From contig NZ_JAKLUA010000010.1 in assembly GCF_022012435.1 (NCBI RefSeq), positions 186,001 through 250,000 on the forward strand: DNA of 64,000 nucleotides, given 5' to 3'. The position numbers were made by a program, and so were the translations under genes. Shown here piece by piece: positions 34,582 to 43,625 of the stretch. The notes below the pieces were generated by a model. That model did no database searches. It was not told where the DNA came from and saw only the letters and a program-made list of their open reading frames with translations. How positions within the stretch are numbered: the stretch's first letter is position 1; each line of letters starts with the position of its first letter. Source of the DNA: Bradyrhizobium zhengyangense (GTDB lineage: Bacteria; Pseudomonadota; Alphaproteobacteria; Rhizobiales; Xanthobacteraceae).

Positions 34582-36483
34582 ATGCCATTGACCATGGCCC
34601 AAGGAATGAAGCGCCTCGGGACGCCGATTGCGGCGCTGCTCGGCGTCGTGCTGATCGCCCTGATCGCGACCTCCTGGCTCATCAACCGCGACGCGTTGCG
34701 CAAGGCAGTCGAAGCGCAGATCCGCGACGTCACCGGACTCGAGCTCAGCGTGGCGGGCAATATCGACATTTCCGTATTGCCGGCGAGCTACATCTCCTTC
34801 CATGACGTCGGTCTCAAGGGCGGCGGCACCGCCGACCCCGCGCTCCATGTCGACGTGCTCACCGCCAATCTTCGGCTACTGCCGCTGCTGCTGCAACGGT
34901 TCGAAATCGCCGACCTGACACTGCTGCGGCCGCACATCCATGTCAGCCTGAAGCCGGACGGCGAGAGCAACTGGACACCGTTCATCCAGACCATTGCGCG
35001 AACGATGAAGCCCGGCGCCGACAACCAGGTCTCATTCTCCGAGATCAGGATCCAGGACGGCTTGCTCGACTATATGGACGTCGCCACGAATGCCACGGAG
35101 AAGTTCGAGGACATCGACCTGTCGCTGGCCTGGCCCTCGATCTCGCGCTCCTTCGCCGCAACCGGGCAGTTCGACTGGCGCGGCGAACGCGTCGACGGCT
35201 CGATCAGTTTTGCCGATTTCGTCGCGGCGCTCTCGGGCGAGCGCTCCGGCCTGAAGGCGCGGATCGCCAGTGCACCGCTCAAACTCGCCTTTGACGGCAG
35301 CGTCGCCAACCGCACTAGCCCGATGATGGAGGGCACGCTCACCATCGACAGCCCGTCCTTGCGCAACGCGCTGCGCTGGACCGGCCAGCCGCCGCCCGGC
35401 AGCGGCGGCTTCGGCCGCTTCGCGCTGAAGGCGCGCGCCAATGTCGTTGGCGCCTCGATCGCGCTGACCAACGTCAATGTCGAGCTCGACGGCAACACCG
35501 CCGAGGGCGTCATGACCTATGCCAATAACGGCCGGCAGACTCTGCAGGCGACGCTGGCCGCCGACGCACTCGACTTCACGCCTTATATCTCCACCTTCCG
35601 TCTGCTCGCGAGCGGCGCGCGCGACTGGAACAGGCAGCTGTTCGATCTCAACGGATTGTCGAGCACCGACCTCGACATGCGCCTCTCGGCAGCCAGGCTG
35701 ACGGTCGGCCCGACCAAGCTCGGCCGCACCGCGATCGGCGCCAATTTGCGCAACGGCACGCTGGCGCTCTCGGTCGGCGAGGCCCAGGTCTATGGCGGCA
35801 TCGCCAAGGGCTCGTTCGGCATCTCGCGCTCCGACACGGTCGCCGACATCAAGGCGCAATTCCAGTTCGCCGACGTTGACCTTCAGGCCTGCGCTACCGA
35901 GCTGTTCGGCCTCAACAAGCTGTCTGGCCGCGGCAACATCAACGTGTCCCTCATGGCCTCCGGCTCGAGCCCGTTTGGCCTCGTGCAATCGCTCGACGGC
36001 ACCGCCAGCGTGATCGGGCACGACGGCGCCATCTCCGGCTTCAATGCCGAGCAGCTCCTGAAACGGCTCGAGCGCCGGCCGCTGTCCGGCGGCGGCAATT
36101 TCCGCAGCGGTACGACGCCGTACGACAACCTCACCATCTCGGTGAAATTCGCCGACGGCATCGCCACCGCCGAGGACATCCGCATCGAAGGGCCTGCGGC
36201 AAAGATCACGCTGACCGGCACCGCGTCGGTGCCGACGCGCGAATACGACATGAAAGGTGTGGCGAGCCTGAACACAACGTCCGGCTTTCAGCTGCCTTTC
36301 ATGGTGCAGGGTCCCTGGGACGATCCGCTGATCTTCCCCGACCCCGAAGCCCTGATCCGCCAGTCGCCAGCGGCATCACCCTTCCTCGACCTCCTGAAGC
36401 AACGCATCACCGGCGGCAAGCGGCAGGCGCCCGAGGGATCGCCGACGGCGGAGAACGCGAAGGACAACGCCAAGTCTAACTAG
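34582..36483 (+). CDS. AsmA-family envelope protein
   Basis: A 633-residue protein. One N-terminal transmembrane helix (about residues 13-34) anchors a long periplasmic beta-rich part that begins ALRKAVEAQIRDVTGLELSVAG, typical of AsmA/TamB-related proteins. The C-terminal AsmA_2-like region (about 400-600) holds LQACATELFGLNKLSGRGNI and VSVKFADGIATAEDI-type sequence, and the tail is polar and disordered. The family is linked to outer-membrane lipid traffic and assembly. A second ATG four codons in is possible. It stands alone and faces the dctA gene. Confidence 0.88.
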   Translation: MPLTMAQGMKRLGTPIAALLGVVLIALIATSWLINRDALRKAVEAQIRDVTGLELSVAGNIDISVLPASYISFHDVGLKGGGTADPALHVDVLTANLRLLPLLLQRFEIADLTLLRPHIHVSLKPDGESNWTPFIQTIARTMKPGADNQVSFSEIRIQDGLLDYMDVATNATEKFEDIDLSLAWPSISRSFAATGQFDWRGERVDGSISFADFVAALSGERSGLKARIASAPLKLAFDGSVANRTSPMMEGTLTIDSPSLRNALRWTGQPPPGSGGFGRFALKARANVVGASIALTNVNVELDGNTAEGVMTYANNGRQTLQATLAADALDFTPYISTFRLLASGARDWNRQLFDLNGLSSTDLDMRLSAARLTVGPTKLGRTAIGANLRNGTLALSVGEAQVYGGIAKGSFGISRSDTVADIKAQFQFADVDLQACATELFGLNKLSGRGNINVSLMASGSSPFGLVQSLDGTASVIGHDGAISGFNAEQLLKRLERRPLSGGGNFRSGTTPYDNLTISVKFADGIATAEDIRIEGPAAKITLTGTASVPTREYDMKGVASLNTTSGFQLPFMVQGPWDDPLIFPDPEALIRQSPAASPFLDLLKQRITGGKRQAPEGSPTAENAKDNAKSN

Positions 36484-36550
36484 AGTGATCGAGGTCCTGG
36501 TCCTGAGGGGCCAGATCGCGTACTGCGTCCGACTTGATCCAAAGGCGCCG

Positions 36551-37936
36551 TCAGGCCGCCGATTGCGTCGTCGAAATCCAGCTCTTGTGGTCCCGGATCA
36601 CTGTTGCCCCGGCGATCTTCGTCCCGGCCGCAATCTCCACACTGCCGCTCTGCCCCAGTTCACGAGCCAACACCTCGCGGTCACAGGCGTCCTCCCACAG
36701 CGAAACGGTGATGGCTGCGACGCAATTGCTGATCATGCTGGTCAGCGCCCGCGCTTCCGACATGAAGCGGTCGATACCGACCAGCAGGGCCACGCCGGTC
36801 ACAGGCAAATCGGGCATGACGGAGAGGGTCGCCACAAGCGCGACGAAGCCGCTGCCGGTGACACCGGCCGCTCCTTTCGACGTCAGCAGCATCAGTCCGA
36901 GCATCGCCGCGATCTGCCCCCATGACAGGTGAATGTCGCAGGCTTGCGCGATGAAGATGGAGGCCAGGGTGAGATAGATGGCGCTGCCGTCCAGATTGAA
37001 GGAGTAGCCCATCGGCAGCACGAGCCCTGACACGCCTTTCCGGCATCCGAGCTGCTCCAGCTTGCGCAGCGCGCCAGGCAGCGCCGGCTCCGACGAGGAC
37101 GTGCCGAGCACGATCAGCAACTCTTCCCTGAAGTAGCGGATCGTCTTCCACAGGCTGAAGCCGTTCAGCCGCGCCAGCGTCCCGAGCACGACGACCACAA
37201 AGACGGAGCAGGCGACATAGAACGTCAAGATCAGCAGTCCGAGCGAGCCAATCGAACGGACGCCGTAACGGCCCACCGTGAATGCCATGGCGCCGAAGGC
37301 CCCGAGCGGCGCAAGCTTCATGATGAAGCCGAAGGACACAAACAGCACGTGCGAGAACGAGGCGACCGCCTTTGTCACCGCAGCACCTCCGTCGCCCGCA
37401 CGGCTTAAGCCAAAGGCGATCAGGATGGAGATCAGCAGGACCGGCAGCACCTCGCCATCCGCAAACGCTCCGAAGAACGAATGCGGGATGATGTGCAGCA
37501 TGAAGTCCGCAAATCCGGTCGCAGCTGCCTGCTTGGTGAACTTCGCAGCCACCGACGGATCCAGCGTACTGACGGAAACATGCATGCCCACACCCGGCTG
37601 GATCAACGAGACAGCCATCAGTCCGGCCAGCAGGGCGAGCACGGTCAGCAGATAGAACAGCGCCATGGATTTCACCAGGGTGCGACCGACCTCGCGGGAA
37701 TCGCTGATGCTGTTGATGCCGCTGACGATGGTGCAGAACACGATCGGTGCGATCATCATCTTGACGAGCTTGACGAAGCCGTCTCCGAGGGGCTTCAGCG
37801 CGGCGCCAAATTCCGGCCAGAAATGACCAGTGAGGACGCCCAGCATGACGCCAATCAACACCTGAACGTAGAGTATGCGATAGAATGGCTTTCGTGCCTC
37901 GCTGTGCCCGGGCCCAACCATTGCTTGCATCTGCAT
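36551..37936 (-). CDS. dctA: C4-dicarboxylate:cation symporter DctA
   Basis: A 461-residue DAACS-family transporter. Recognisable pieces include KMMIAPIVFCTIVSGI near residue 60, the serine-rich TSSSEPALPGAL loop, LVLPMGYSFNLDGSAIYL and LLTSKGAAGVTGSGFVAL. It imports dicarboxylates such as succinate or related acids, driven by H+ or Na+. The start at 37936 is chosen for the GGGAGA just ahead of ATGCAGATG; an ATG at 37951 lacks an SD box. It follows the PrpF-family gene by 52 bp, and the substrate may be the isomer that enzyme handles. Confidence 0.92.
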   Translation of the reverse strand: MQMQAMVGPGHSEARKPFYRILYVQVLIGVMLGVLTGHFWPEFGAALKPLGDGFVKLVKMMIAPIVFCTIVSGINSISDSREVGRTLVKSMALFYLLTVLALLAGLMAVSLIQPGVGMHVSVSTLDPSVAAKFTKQAAATGFADFMLHIIPHSFFGAFADGEVLPVLLISILIAFGLSRAGDGGAAVTKAVASFSHVLFVSFGFIMKLAPLGAFGAMAFTVGRYGVRSIGSLGLLILTFYVACSVFVVVVLGTLARLNGFSLWKTIRYFREELLIVLGTSSSEPALPGALRKLEQLGCRKGVSGLVLPMGYSFNLDGSAIYLTLASIFIAQACDIHLSWGQIAAMLGLMLLTSKGAAGVTGSGFVALVATLSVMPDLPVTGVALLVGIDRFMSEARALTSMISNCVAAITVSLWEDACDREVLARELGQSGSVEIAAGTKIAGATVIRDHKSWISTTQSAA

Positions 37937-37988
37937 TCTCGTTTCTCCCATGTTCTGATTTTCTTGATGGCTTCGCAGGCGGCAGGTT

Positions 37989-39062
37989 TCAGGCCGCCAG
38001 CACCGCATGAGGCACGTGCGACCGGCGGGCAAAGACGTGCCCTTCAAAGATCCGCCGGGCTGTCCGCTGCACCCGGGCGACCGGCCCGGGCTCCAGCCGA
38101 ACCACGAGCTGGCCGGAGGGATGGCCGAGCGTGATCGGCACCGGCGGCGCCAGCGGTCCGACCATCTCTGCGGCGATCGTTCCGGGTGTCACGCATGCAG
38201 TCGCGATCGCGACAGCGCCGGTCACCGCCAGCGCGCTATGACAGTCATGGGGCATGAAGTACCGGGTGTTCAGGGTCGCGGCGCCGGCAGACGCAATCAG
38301 AACCGGCTTCGGAATCACCATGTTCGCGGAATCTGGAAAACCCATCAGACGCCCGGCCTCGATACGCAGTCTTTCGAGACGCGCGCGGAAGCTGCTGTCG
38401 GCGAAGTCGGAGGGCGCCTCGCGACCGGTCCATCCCAGATCCGCCGCGCGGACCAGCATGACCGGCATCGCAGCGTCGATGCAGGTCACATCGATCCCTC
38501 CGATGCTGTCGACCGGCCGTCCGGTCGGCAGCAGGCGGCCAGTGCGCGCGCCCGCCGCGTTGGGGAACGACAGTTCGACGGGCGCGGCGGTCCCCGGTAC
38601 GCCATCGATTCGCGCTTCGCCCTCGTAAGTGACCCGCCCACCGGGGGTGGCGACCGTCGCATCGATCAGCTTGCCGGTGTTGACATTGTGGATACGCACA
38701 TGCGTGCGATCTGCGGTCGCGGCGACCAGGCCGGCTTCGATTGCGAACGGCCCCACGGCAGCCAGCATGTTTCCGCAGTTCGGGGACGTATCGACGATCC
38801 CTTCACGAACGCGCACCTGGACGAACAGGTAGTCGACATCGGCGCCTGGCACGGATGCCGGCCCAATGATCGCGACCTTGTTGACAACCGCATTGCCGCC
38901 GCCGATTCCATCGATCCCGAGATCGTGCCCGCTTCCCATCACGGACAACAGGAGCGCGTCGCGCAGGCCGGGGTCGGCCGGAAGATCGCGGGCCAGGAAA
39001 AACGGGCCCCGTGAGGTCCCTCCGCGCATGACCACACAAGGAATGGCAATCTGATCGTTCAT
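37989..39062 (-). CDS. PrpF-family isomerase (4-oxalomesaconate tautomerase-like)
   Basis: A 357-residue protein of the PrpF/GalD group. It starts with IPCVVMRGGTSRGPFFLARDLP, the family's invariant N-terminus, followed by GIGGGNAVVNKVAII and CGNMLAAVGPFAIE, which supply the active-site Cys and Gly-rich loops. These enzymes isomerise methylaconitate, oxalomesaconate or related tricarboxylates. It is the first gene of an operon with dctA and is divergent from a LysR gene. The true substrate is not clear; an aromatic-degradation or tricarboxylate intermediate is likely. Confidence 0.87.
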   Translation of the reverse strand: MNDQIAIPCVVMRGGTSRGPFFLARDLPADPGLRDALLLSVMGSGHDLGIDGIGGGNAVVNKVAIIGPASVPGADVDYLFVQVRVREGIVDTSPNCGNMLAAVGPFAIEAGLVAATADRTHVRIHNVNTGKLIDATVATPGGRVTYEGEARIDGVPGTAAPVELSFPNAAGARTGRLLPTGRPVDSIGGIDVTCIDAAMPVMLVRAADLGWTGREAPSDFADSSFRARLERLRIEAGRLMGFPDSANMVIPKPVLIASAGAATLNTRYFMPHDCHSALAVTGAVAIATACVTPGTIAAEMVGPLAPPVPITLGHPSGQLVVRLEPGPVARVQRTARRIFEGHVFARRSHVPHAVLAA

Positions 39063-39149
39063 GGCATTGTTCCGTTCGGCGACATCTTCGTTCGAACCCG
39101 AACATCCTCCGCCAGAACTCTTTTGTGAAATGCAAATATCTGAGGTATT

Positions 39150-39166
39150 ATTCCGTATATCGGTAT
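39150..39166. promoter_or_regulatory. Likely LysR operator between PrpF operon and its regulator
   Basis: ATTCCG-TATAT-CGGTAT reads as ATWCCG-N5-CGGWAT, a symmetric site with the T-N11-A frame of LysR boxes. It lies 24 bp ahead of the regulator's ATG (39190) and in the shared promoter space. The flanking sequence is locally AT-rich, as expected for a promoter. Confidence 0.5.
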
Positions 39167-39189
39167 AATGGAGATAATGGAGCCTGCTC

Positions 39190-40173
39190 ATGAACGCTGA
39201 ACTGCTCGACCTCAAGGCGTTCATCACCGTTGCAGAGACGGGAAGCTTCGTGCGGACCGCCAGGGCGCTGAACCTGTCGCAGCCCGCGCTCAGCCGACGC
39301 ATTCAGAAGCTGGAGGAAAGCCTGGGTGCGCCACTGCTCGAGCGCTCCACCCGCCACGTCAATCTCACCATGACAGGCCGCGACTTCCTGCCGAAGGTGC
39401 GCCGGCTCATCGACGAATTCGAGACCTCGGTGCTCGCCATCCAGGATATCGGAGCGCGGAGTTCAGGCCTGGTCTCGGTCGCCGCGGTGCCGACCGCGGT
39501 GTTCTACTTCCTGCCGCGTGCAATCGGCCGGTTCGCCGATGCGTATCCGCGCATTCGCGTTCGCATTCTGGACATTGGTGCCAACGAGGGATTGGAAGCG
39601 GTCGCGCGCGGAGAAGTTGACTTCGGCATCAATTTCATCGGTGCCTCACATGCCGAGATTGAATTCGAGAAGCTCGTTGAGGATCCTTTCGTCCTCGCCT
39701 GCCGCCATGACCATCCGCTGGCATCGCGCAAACAGGTAAGCTGGCCCGAAATCGCGCCGCACCGAGTTATCACCGTCGGCCGCAACAGCGGCAATCGCGC
39801 GTTGATCGACAATGCGCTGGCGCGACATGGCCTCCAGTTGAACTGGTCCTATGAAGTCGCGCACCTCTCCGGTTCGCTCGGTCTGGTCGAAGCGGGCCTC
39901 GGCATCGCCGTGCTCCCCAAGCTGGCGACGCCGGCCGCCGGCCATCCGATCATTCACACCATTCGGCTGATCGAGCCGGAAGTGTCGCGGACGATCGGAA
40001 TCGTGCGCCGGCGCGGAGCTACATTATCCCCTCATGCCAGCCAATTCCTCAAGATGCTCCTCGAGGCATGGCGCTCTCCGTCCCGGACCGGCGGGCAAGG
40101 CAAGCCGCGGTCCCGGTCCGCTGAGGCAAGTGCGGAAGCCGTTTCGACGGGCCCGAAGGGAAAGCGCTCGTAG
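39190..40173 (+). CDS. LysR-family transcriptional regulator
   Basis: A 327-residue regulator. The N-terminal winged HTH reads ELLDLKAFITVAETGSFVRTARALNLSQPALSRRI, quoted in parts (residues 4-40), and the effector domain fills about 90-295, with the usual GLGIAVLPKLA near its end. The C-terminal tail after residue 300 is charged and Ser/Gly/Lys-rich, longer than usual and probably disordered. It is divergent from the PrpF-dctA genes, so it most likely controls them and itself. Confidence 0.92.
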   Translation: MNAELLDLKAFITVAETGSFVRTARALNLSQPALSRRIQKLEESLGAPLLERSTRHVNLTMTGRDFLPKVRRLIDEFETSVLAIQDIGARSSGLVSVAAVPTAVFYFLPRAIGRFADAYPRIRVRILDIGANEGLEAVARGEVDFGINFIGASHAEIEFEKLVEDPFVLACRHDHPLASRKQVSWPEIAPHRVITVGRNSGNRALIDNALARHGLQLNWSYEVAHLSGSLGLVEAGLGIAVLPKLATPAAGHPIIHTIRLIEPEVSRTIGIVRRRGATLSPHASQFLKMLLEAWRSPSRTGGQGKPRSRSAEASAEAVSTGPKGKRS

Positions 40174-40372
40174 CTCGCAGAGAGTGCGGCGCAAGTCCGT
40201 TTCCCGGTAGAGGCGGTGAGCAGCCTCGCTTTGGGAACACGCACTCCGAATTGATCGGCACGAATTGATGCGGCGATTGGATCGATGCGCGCGTTAAGCA
40301 TCTCCGAGAGCCCGACACCCCTCGACCTAGGTCTGACAACATGCCGCTAGATCGGATAGCGGCCATGGGCTA

Positions 40373-40398
40373 GTGTTTTATCCGACCGGTTAAAACAC
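40373..40398. promoter_or_regulatory. Palindromic operator upstream of ABC importer
   Basis: GTGTTTTA and TAAAACAC are perfect 8-bp inverted arms separated by 10 bp, ending 22 bp before the GTG start of the binding-protein gene. The symmetry and placement suggest a repressor site of GntR or LacI type. No such regulator gene is present in the window, so it would be encoded elsewhere. Confidence 0.55.
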
Positions 40399-40420
40399 CG
40401 GCCGCTTGAGGGAGAAAAAC

Positions 40421-41806
40421 GTGAAATCCAAGGTTATTGGCGCAGTTACATTGGCGGTAGCTGCAGCTGGGCTGTTTGCAGCCGCCGCACCCGCTTTTGC
40501 GCAGCAAAAAACGATTACGGTCTGGTGGGGCAAGGGCTTCTACCGCTCCGAAGACGACGCACTGCTCGACACGATCAAGAAGTTCGAAGCCAAGACCGGC
40601 ATCAAGGTCGAGTTGTCGCAGTATGCGATCCAGGACATGATTCCGAAGACGGTCGCCGCGCTCGATGCCGGCACCGTGCCCGACGTCGCCTATTCCGACA
40701 CTTATGACGTGCAGGTGCAGGGCAAGTGGGCCTATGAGGGCAAGCTCGAGGACCTTTCCGACATCATGGAACCGATCAAGGATCGGTTCGTGCAAAACAC
40801 GCTGGATGCGTCGATCCTCTATAACGACGTCGCCAAGAAGAAAGCCTATTACGGCTTCCCGCTGAAGCAGCAGAGTATGCACGTCCAGATCTGGAACGAC
40901 ATGCTGGAGAAAGCCGGCTTCAAGCAGAGCGACATCCCGAATGATTGGGAAGGCTATTGGTCATTCTGGTGCGACAAGGTGCAGCCGGCGATCCGCAAGG
41001 CCACCGGCCAGCGCATCTACGCCGTCGGCCAGCCGATGGGCGTGGAATCCACCGACGCCTTCCAGTCGTTCTACACCTTCATGGACGCCTATCATGTCAA
41101 GCTGGTCGACGACGACGGCAAGCTCCTGGTGGACGATCCCAAGGTTCGCGAGAACCTGATCAAGGCGATGAAGGACTACACCGACACCTACATCAAGGGC
41201 TGTACCCCGCCGTCCTCGACGACCTGGAAGGACCCGGACAACAACGTCGCCTTCCACAACAAGACCATCGTGATGACCCACAACTTCACGATCTCGATCG
41301 CGGCGAAATGGTACGAGGACTCGCAGAACCAGGCGCTGACGCAAGAACAGCGCGACGCCGGCAAGAAGGCCTATGAGCAGGACATCATCACGGCGTCCTT
41401 CCCGAAGGCGCCGGATGGTTCGACCATTCGCTACCGCTCCGACGTCAAGACCGGGCTGATCTTCACCGCGGCCAAGAACAAGGCCGAGGCCAAGCAGTTC
41501 ATCAGCTTCCTGCTCCAGGAAGAGAACGTGCGTCCCTATATCGAGGGCGCGCTCGGCCGCTGGTTCCCGGTGACGAAGGAAAGTCAGGCCAGCCCGTTCT
41601 GGCAGGCCGACAAGCATCGCAAGGCGGTGTACGCCCAGTTCACCGGCGGCACCGCGCCGTTCGACTTCACCAAGAACTGGAAGTTCACGATCCTGAACAA
41701 CGAGAACGTCTGGGCCAAGGCGATGAACCGCGTGGTCAGCGAGAAGGTCCCGGTCGACAAGGCCGTCGACGAACTGATCGCCCGCATCAAGCAGGTCGCG
41801 GGCTAA
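40421..41806 (+). CDS. ABC importer substrate-binding protein (carbohydrate type)
   Basis: A 461-residue family-1 solute-binding protein. A Sec signal (VKSKVIGAVTLAVAAAGLF, cleavage near AFAQQ) is followed by KTITVWWGKGFYRSEDDAL and YYGFPLKQQSMHVQIWNDML, quoted in part, typical of sugar or polyol binding proteins. The start is a GTG at 40421 with GAGGGAG upstream. The permeases follow at 41905 and 42774. It is unlike the binding protein at 17084 in signal type and core sequence, so it belongs to a different system. Confidence 0.9.
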   Translation: MKSKVIGAVTLAVAAAGLFAAAAPAFAQQKTITVWWGKGFYRSEDDALLDTIKKFEAKTGIKVELSQYAIQDMIPKTVAALDAGTVPDVAYSDTYDVQVQGKWAYEGKLEDLSDIMEPIKDRFVQNTLDASILYNDVAKKKAYYGFPLKQQSMHVQIWNDMLEKAGFKQSDIPNDWEGYWSFWCDKVQPAIRKATGQRIYAVGQPMGVESTDAFQSFYTFMDAYHVKLVDDDGKLLVDDPKVRENLIKAMKDYTDTYIKGCTPPSSTTWKDPDNNVAFHNKTIVMTHNFTISIAAKWYEDSQNQALTQEQRDAGKKAYEQDIITASFPKAPDGSTIRYRSDVKTGLIFTAAKNKAEAKQFISFLLQEENVRPYIEGALGRWFPVTKESQASPFWQADKHRKAVYAQFTGGTAPFDFTKNWKFTILNNENVWAKAMNRVVSEKVPVDKAVDELIARIKQVAG

Positions 41807-41820
41807 GTCCCCTGCACTTC

Positions 41821-41845
41821 CCTCTCCCCGCTTTGCGGGGAGAGG
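41821..41845 (+). terminator. First intercistronic hairpin after binding-protein gene
   Basis: CCTCTCCCCGC and GCGGGGAGAGG pair perfectly over 11 bp around TTT. It lies 14 bp after the binding-protein stop. No T-run follows, so it probably blocks 3' exonucleases or attenuates rather than ends transcription. Confidence 0.65.
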
Positions 41846-41858
41846 TGTAAGAACAACA

Positions 41859-41879
41859 CCGGCCGCGTTTCGCGGCCGG
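41859..41879 (+). terminator. Second intercistronic hairpin after binding-protein gene
   Basis: CCGGCCGCG and CGCGGCCGG form a perfect 9-bp stem around TTT, followed by CTTCTCTTT. With the hairpin just before it, it forms a tandem structure 26 bp ahead of the permease start at 41905, suited to lowering permease expression relative to the binding protein. Confidence 0.65.
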
Positions 41880-41904
41880 CTTCTCTTTGAAGAGTTCGAA
41901 AAGA

Positions 41905-42777
41905 ATGGCGATTACGCTTTCTGGCGATCAGGCGATCCCCGCCCCACCCCTGACGTCGCGGCTGACCACGGCGCAGGTCTGGGGCATCGTGCTGCTCACG
42001 CCCTATCTGCTCGTTTTCCTCGCCTTCGTCGTCTATCCCGTCTGCTACGGGCTGTGGCTGGCGCGAGCGCCGTCGAACTATGTCGCGCTCTGGAACGACC
42101 CGATCTTCGGGCGCGCCGCGGTCAACACGCTGATCTTCCTGGTCATCGGCATCAACATCAAGATGCTGATCGCGCTGTTCCTGTCCGGCTTTTTTGCGCA
42201 GCAGCGCACCTGGATCAAATGGCTTTCGGTGATCTTCATCCTGCCCTGGGCGGTGCCGTCGATTCCGACCATCCTGTCGGTGCGCTTCATGCTCAACCCC
42301 GAATGGGGCATGATCAACCACTACATCTTCGCCTTCACCGGCGATGACGGCCCGAACTGGCTGAACGACCCGACCGTGGCGCTGACCATGGCGATCGGCG
42401 TGCACATCTGGAAATCGCTACCGTTCTGGACGATGATCCTGATCACCGGGCGCCTTGCGATCGCGCAGGACCTATTCGAGGCCGCCGAGGTCGACGGCGC
42501 GAACTGGTGGCAAAAATTCCGCTTCATCACCTGGCCGTCGATGCAGACGCTCTACGTCACCTGCACGCTGCTCTCGATGATCTGGACGCTCGGCGATTTC
42601 AACAGCGTCTATCTGCTCACCGGCGGTGGTCCGGCCGACCTCACGCACGTGCTGTCGACGCTTGGCATTCGCTATCTCCGGCTCGACCAGCTCTCGCTCG
42701 CGATGGCCTCCATCGTCTGCGCGATGCCGTTCGTCCTGCCGCTCGTGTATTTCATGATGAAACGGTTGTCGCGATGA
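41905..42777 (+). CDS. Sugar-type ABC importer permease (MalF family)
   Basis: A 290-residue permease with about six helices; the first is at about 25-47 (WGIVLLTPYLLVFLAFVVYP). The EAA motif is FEAAEVDGANWWQKFRFITWP, quoted by its E-A-A---G core. The ATG at 41905 is preferred over an upstream TTG. Its stop overlaps the next permease start by 4 bp (ATGA). It belongs with the binding protein at 40421; the ATPase is absent here too. Confidence 0.9.
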   Translation: MAITLSGDQAIPAPPLTSRLTTAQVWGIVLLTPYLLVFLAFVVYPVCYGLWLARAPSNYVALWNDPIFGRAAVNTLIFLVIGINIKMLIALFLSGFFAQQRTWIKWLSVIFILPWAVPSIPTILSVRFMLNPEWGMINHYIFAFTGDDGPNWLNDPTVALTMAIGVHIWKSLPFWTMILITGRLAIAQDLFEAAEVDGANWWQKFRFITWPSMQTLYVTCTLLSMIWTLGDFNSVYLLTGGGPADLTHVLSTLGIRYLRLDQLSLAMASIVCAMPFVLPLVYFMMKRLSR

Positions 42778-43625
42778 AGCTTCCCTCTCTCCGTGACGTC
42801 GCGACGGAAGCGCGGCTGCTGCTGATCGGCATTCCCGTCTTCCTGTGGACGATGATCCCGATCTATCACATGTTCCTGTTCGCGATCTCTCCGAAGGAGG
42901 ACGCGTTCTCGGGCAAGCTGTGGCCGGACCATCCGACGCTGCACAACTTCGAAATCGTGTTCAAGCAGCAGCACTATTTCCTGCGCGACTTCTACGTCCA
43001 GTTCTGGAATTCGACCGTGATCGCGGCCGCCGTCGGTGCGCTGACCCTGTTCATCGCCACGGCTGCGGCGTTCTCGATCTCGCGGCTGAAGGTGCCAGGC
43101 GGGCGCGTGGTGCTGAACCTCGCGCTCTTCACCTATTTCATTCCGGCGGCGTTCCTCGCCGTGCCGATGTACCGCACCATGGGCAATTACGGCCTGCTCA
43201 ACAATCGCTGGGCATTGATCCTGGCGATGGTGACGATCGCCTCGCCCTACGCGATCTGGGTGCTGAAGCAGGCCTCCGACAAGCTGCCGGTCGAGCTGGA
43301 TGAAGCCGCGGTGATGGACGGCGCCACGACGCTGCAGATCTTCCGCCTGGTCTATTTGCCGCTGATGATGCCTTCGCTGGTCGCGATCGGCACCTATGCG
43401 GTGCTGCTGGCCTGGAACGAATATCTCTACGCGTTCCTGCTACTCTCGAACGACCAAGACATCACGCTGCCCGTCGCGCTCGGCAACTTCCTTGCCGCGG
43501 ACGATTCGCCCTGGGAGCTGCTGATGACCACCGGCTTCATCTACGCGCTGCCACCGGCCGCGGTCTACTACGCCTTCCGCCGCTACATGGTGGGCGGGCT
43601 GACGGCGGGCGCGGTGAAGTCCTAG
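42774..43625 (+). CDS. Sugar-type ABC importer permease (MalG family)
   Basis: A 283-residue permease with about six helices. The EAA motif reads ELDEAAVMDGATTLQIFRL, with the standard D-E-A-A---D-G. The C-terminus GGLTAGAVKS resembles that of other MalG-like proteins. The start at 42774 overlaps the upstream permease. The following gene is convergent and unrelated, so the operon ends here without an ATPase gene. Confidence 0.9.
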   Translation: MKLPSLRDVATEARLLLIGIPVFLWTMIPIYHMFLFAISPKEDAFSGKLWPDHPTLHNFEIVFKQQHYFLRDFYVQFWNSTVIAAAVGALTLFIATAAAFSISRLKVPGGRVVLNLALFTYFIPAAFLAVPMYRTMGNYGLLNNRWALILAMVTIASPYAIWVLKQASDKLPVELDEAAVMDGATTLQIFRLVYLPLMMPSLVAIGTYAVLLAWNEYLYAFLLLSNDQDITLPVALGNFLAADDSPWELLMTTGFIYALPPAAVYYAFRRYMVGGLTAGAVKS

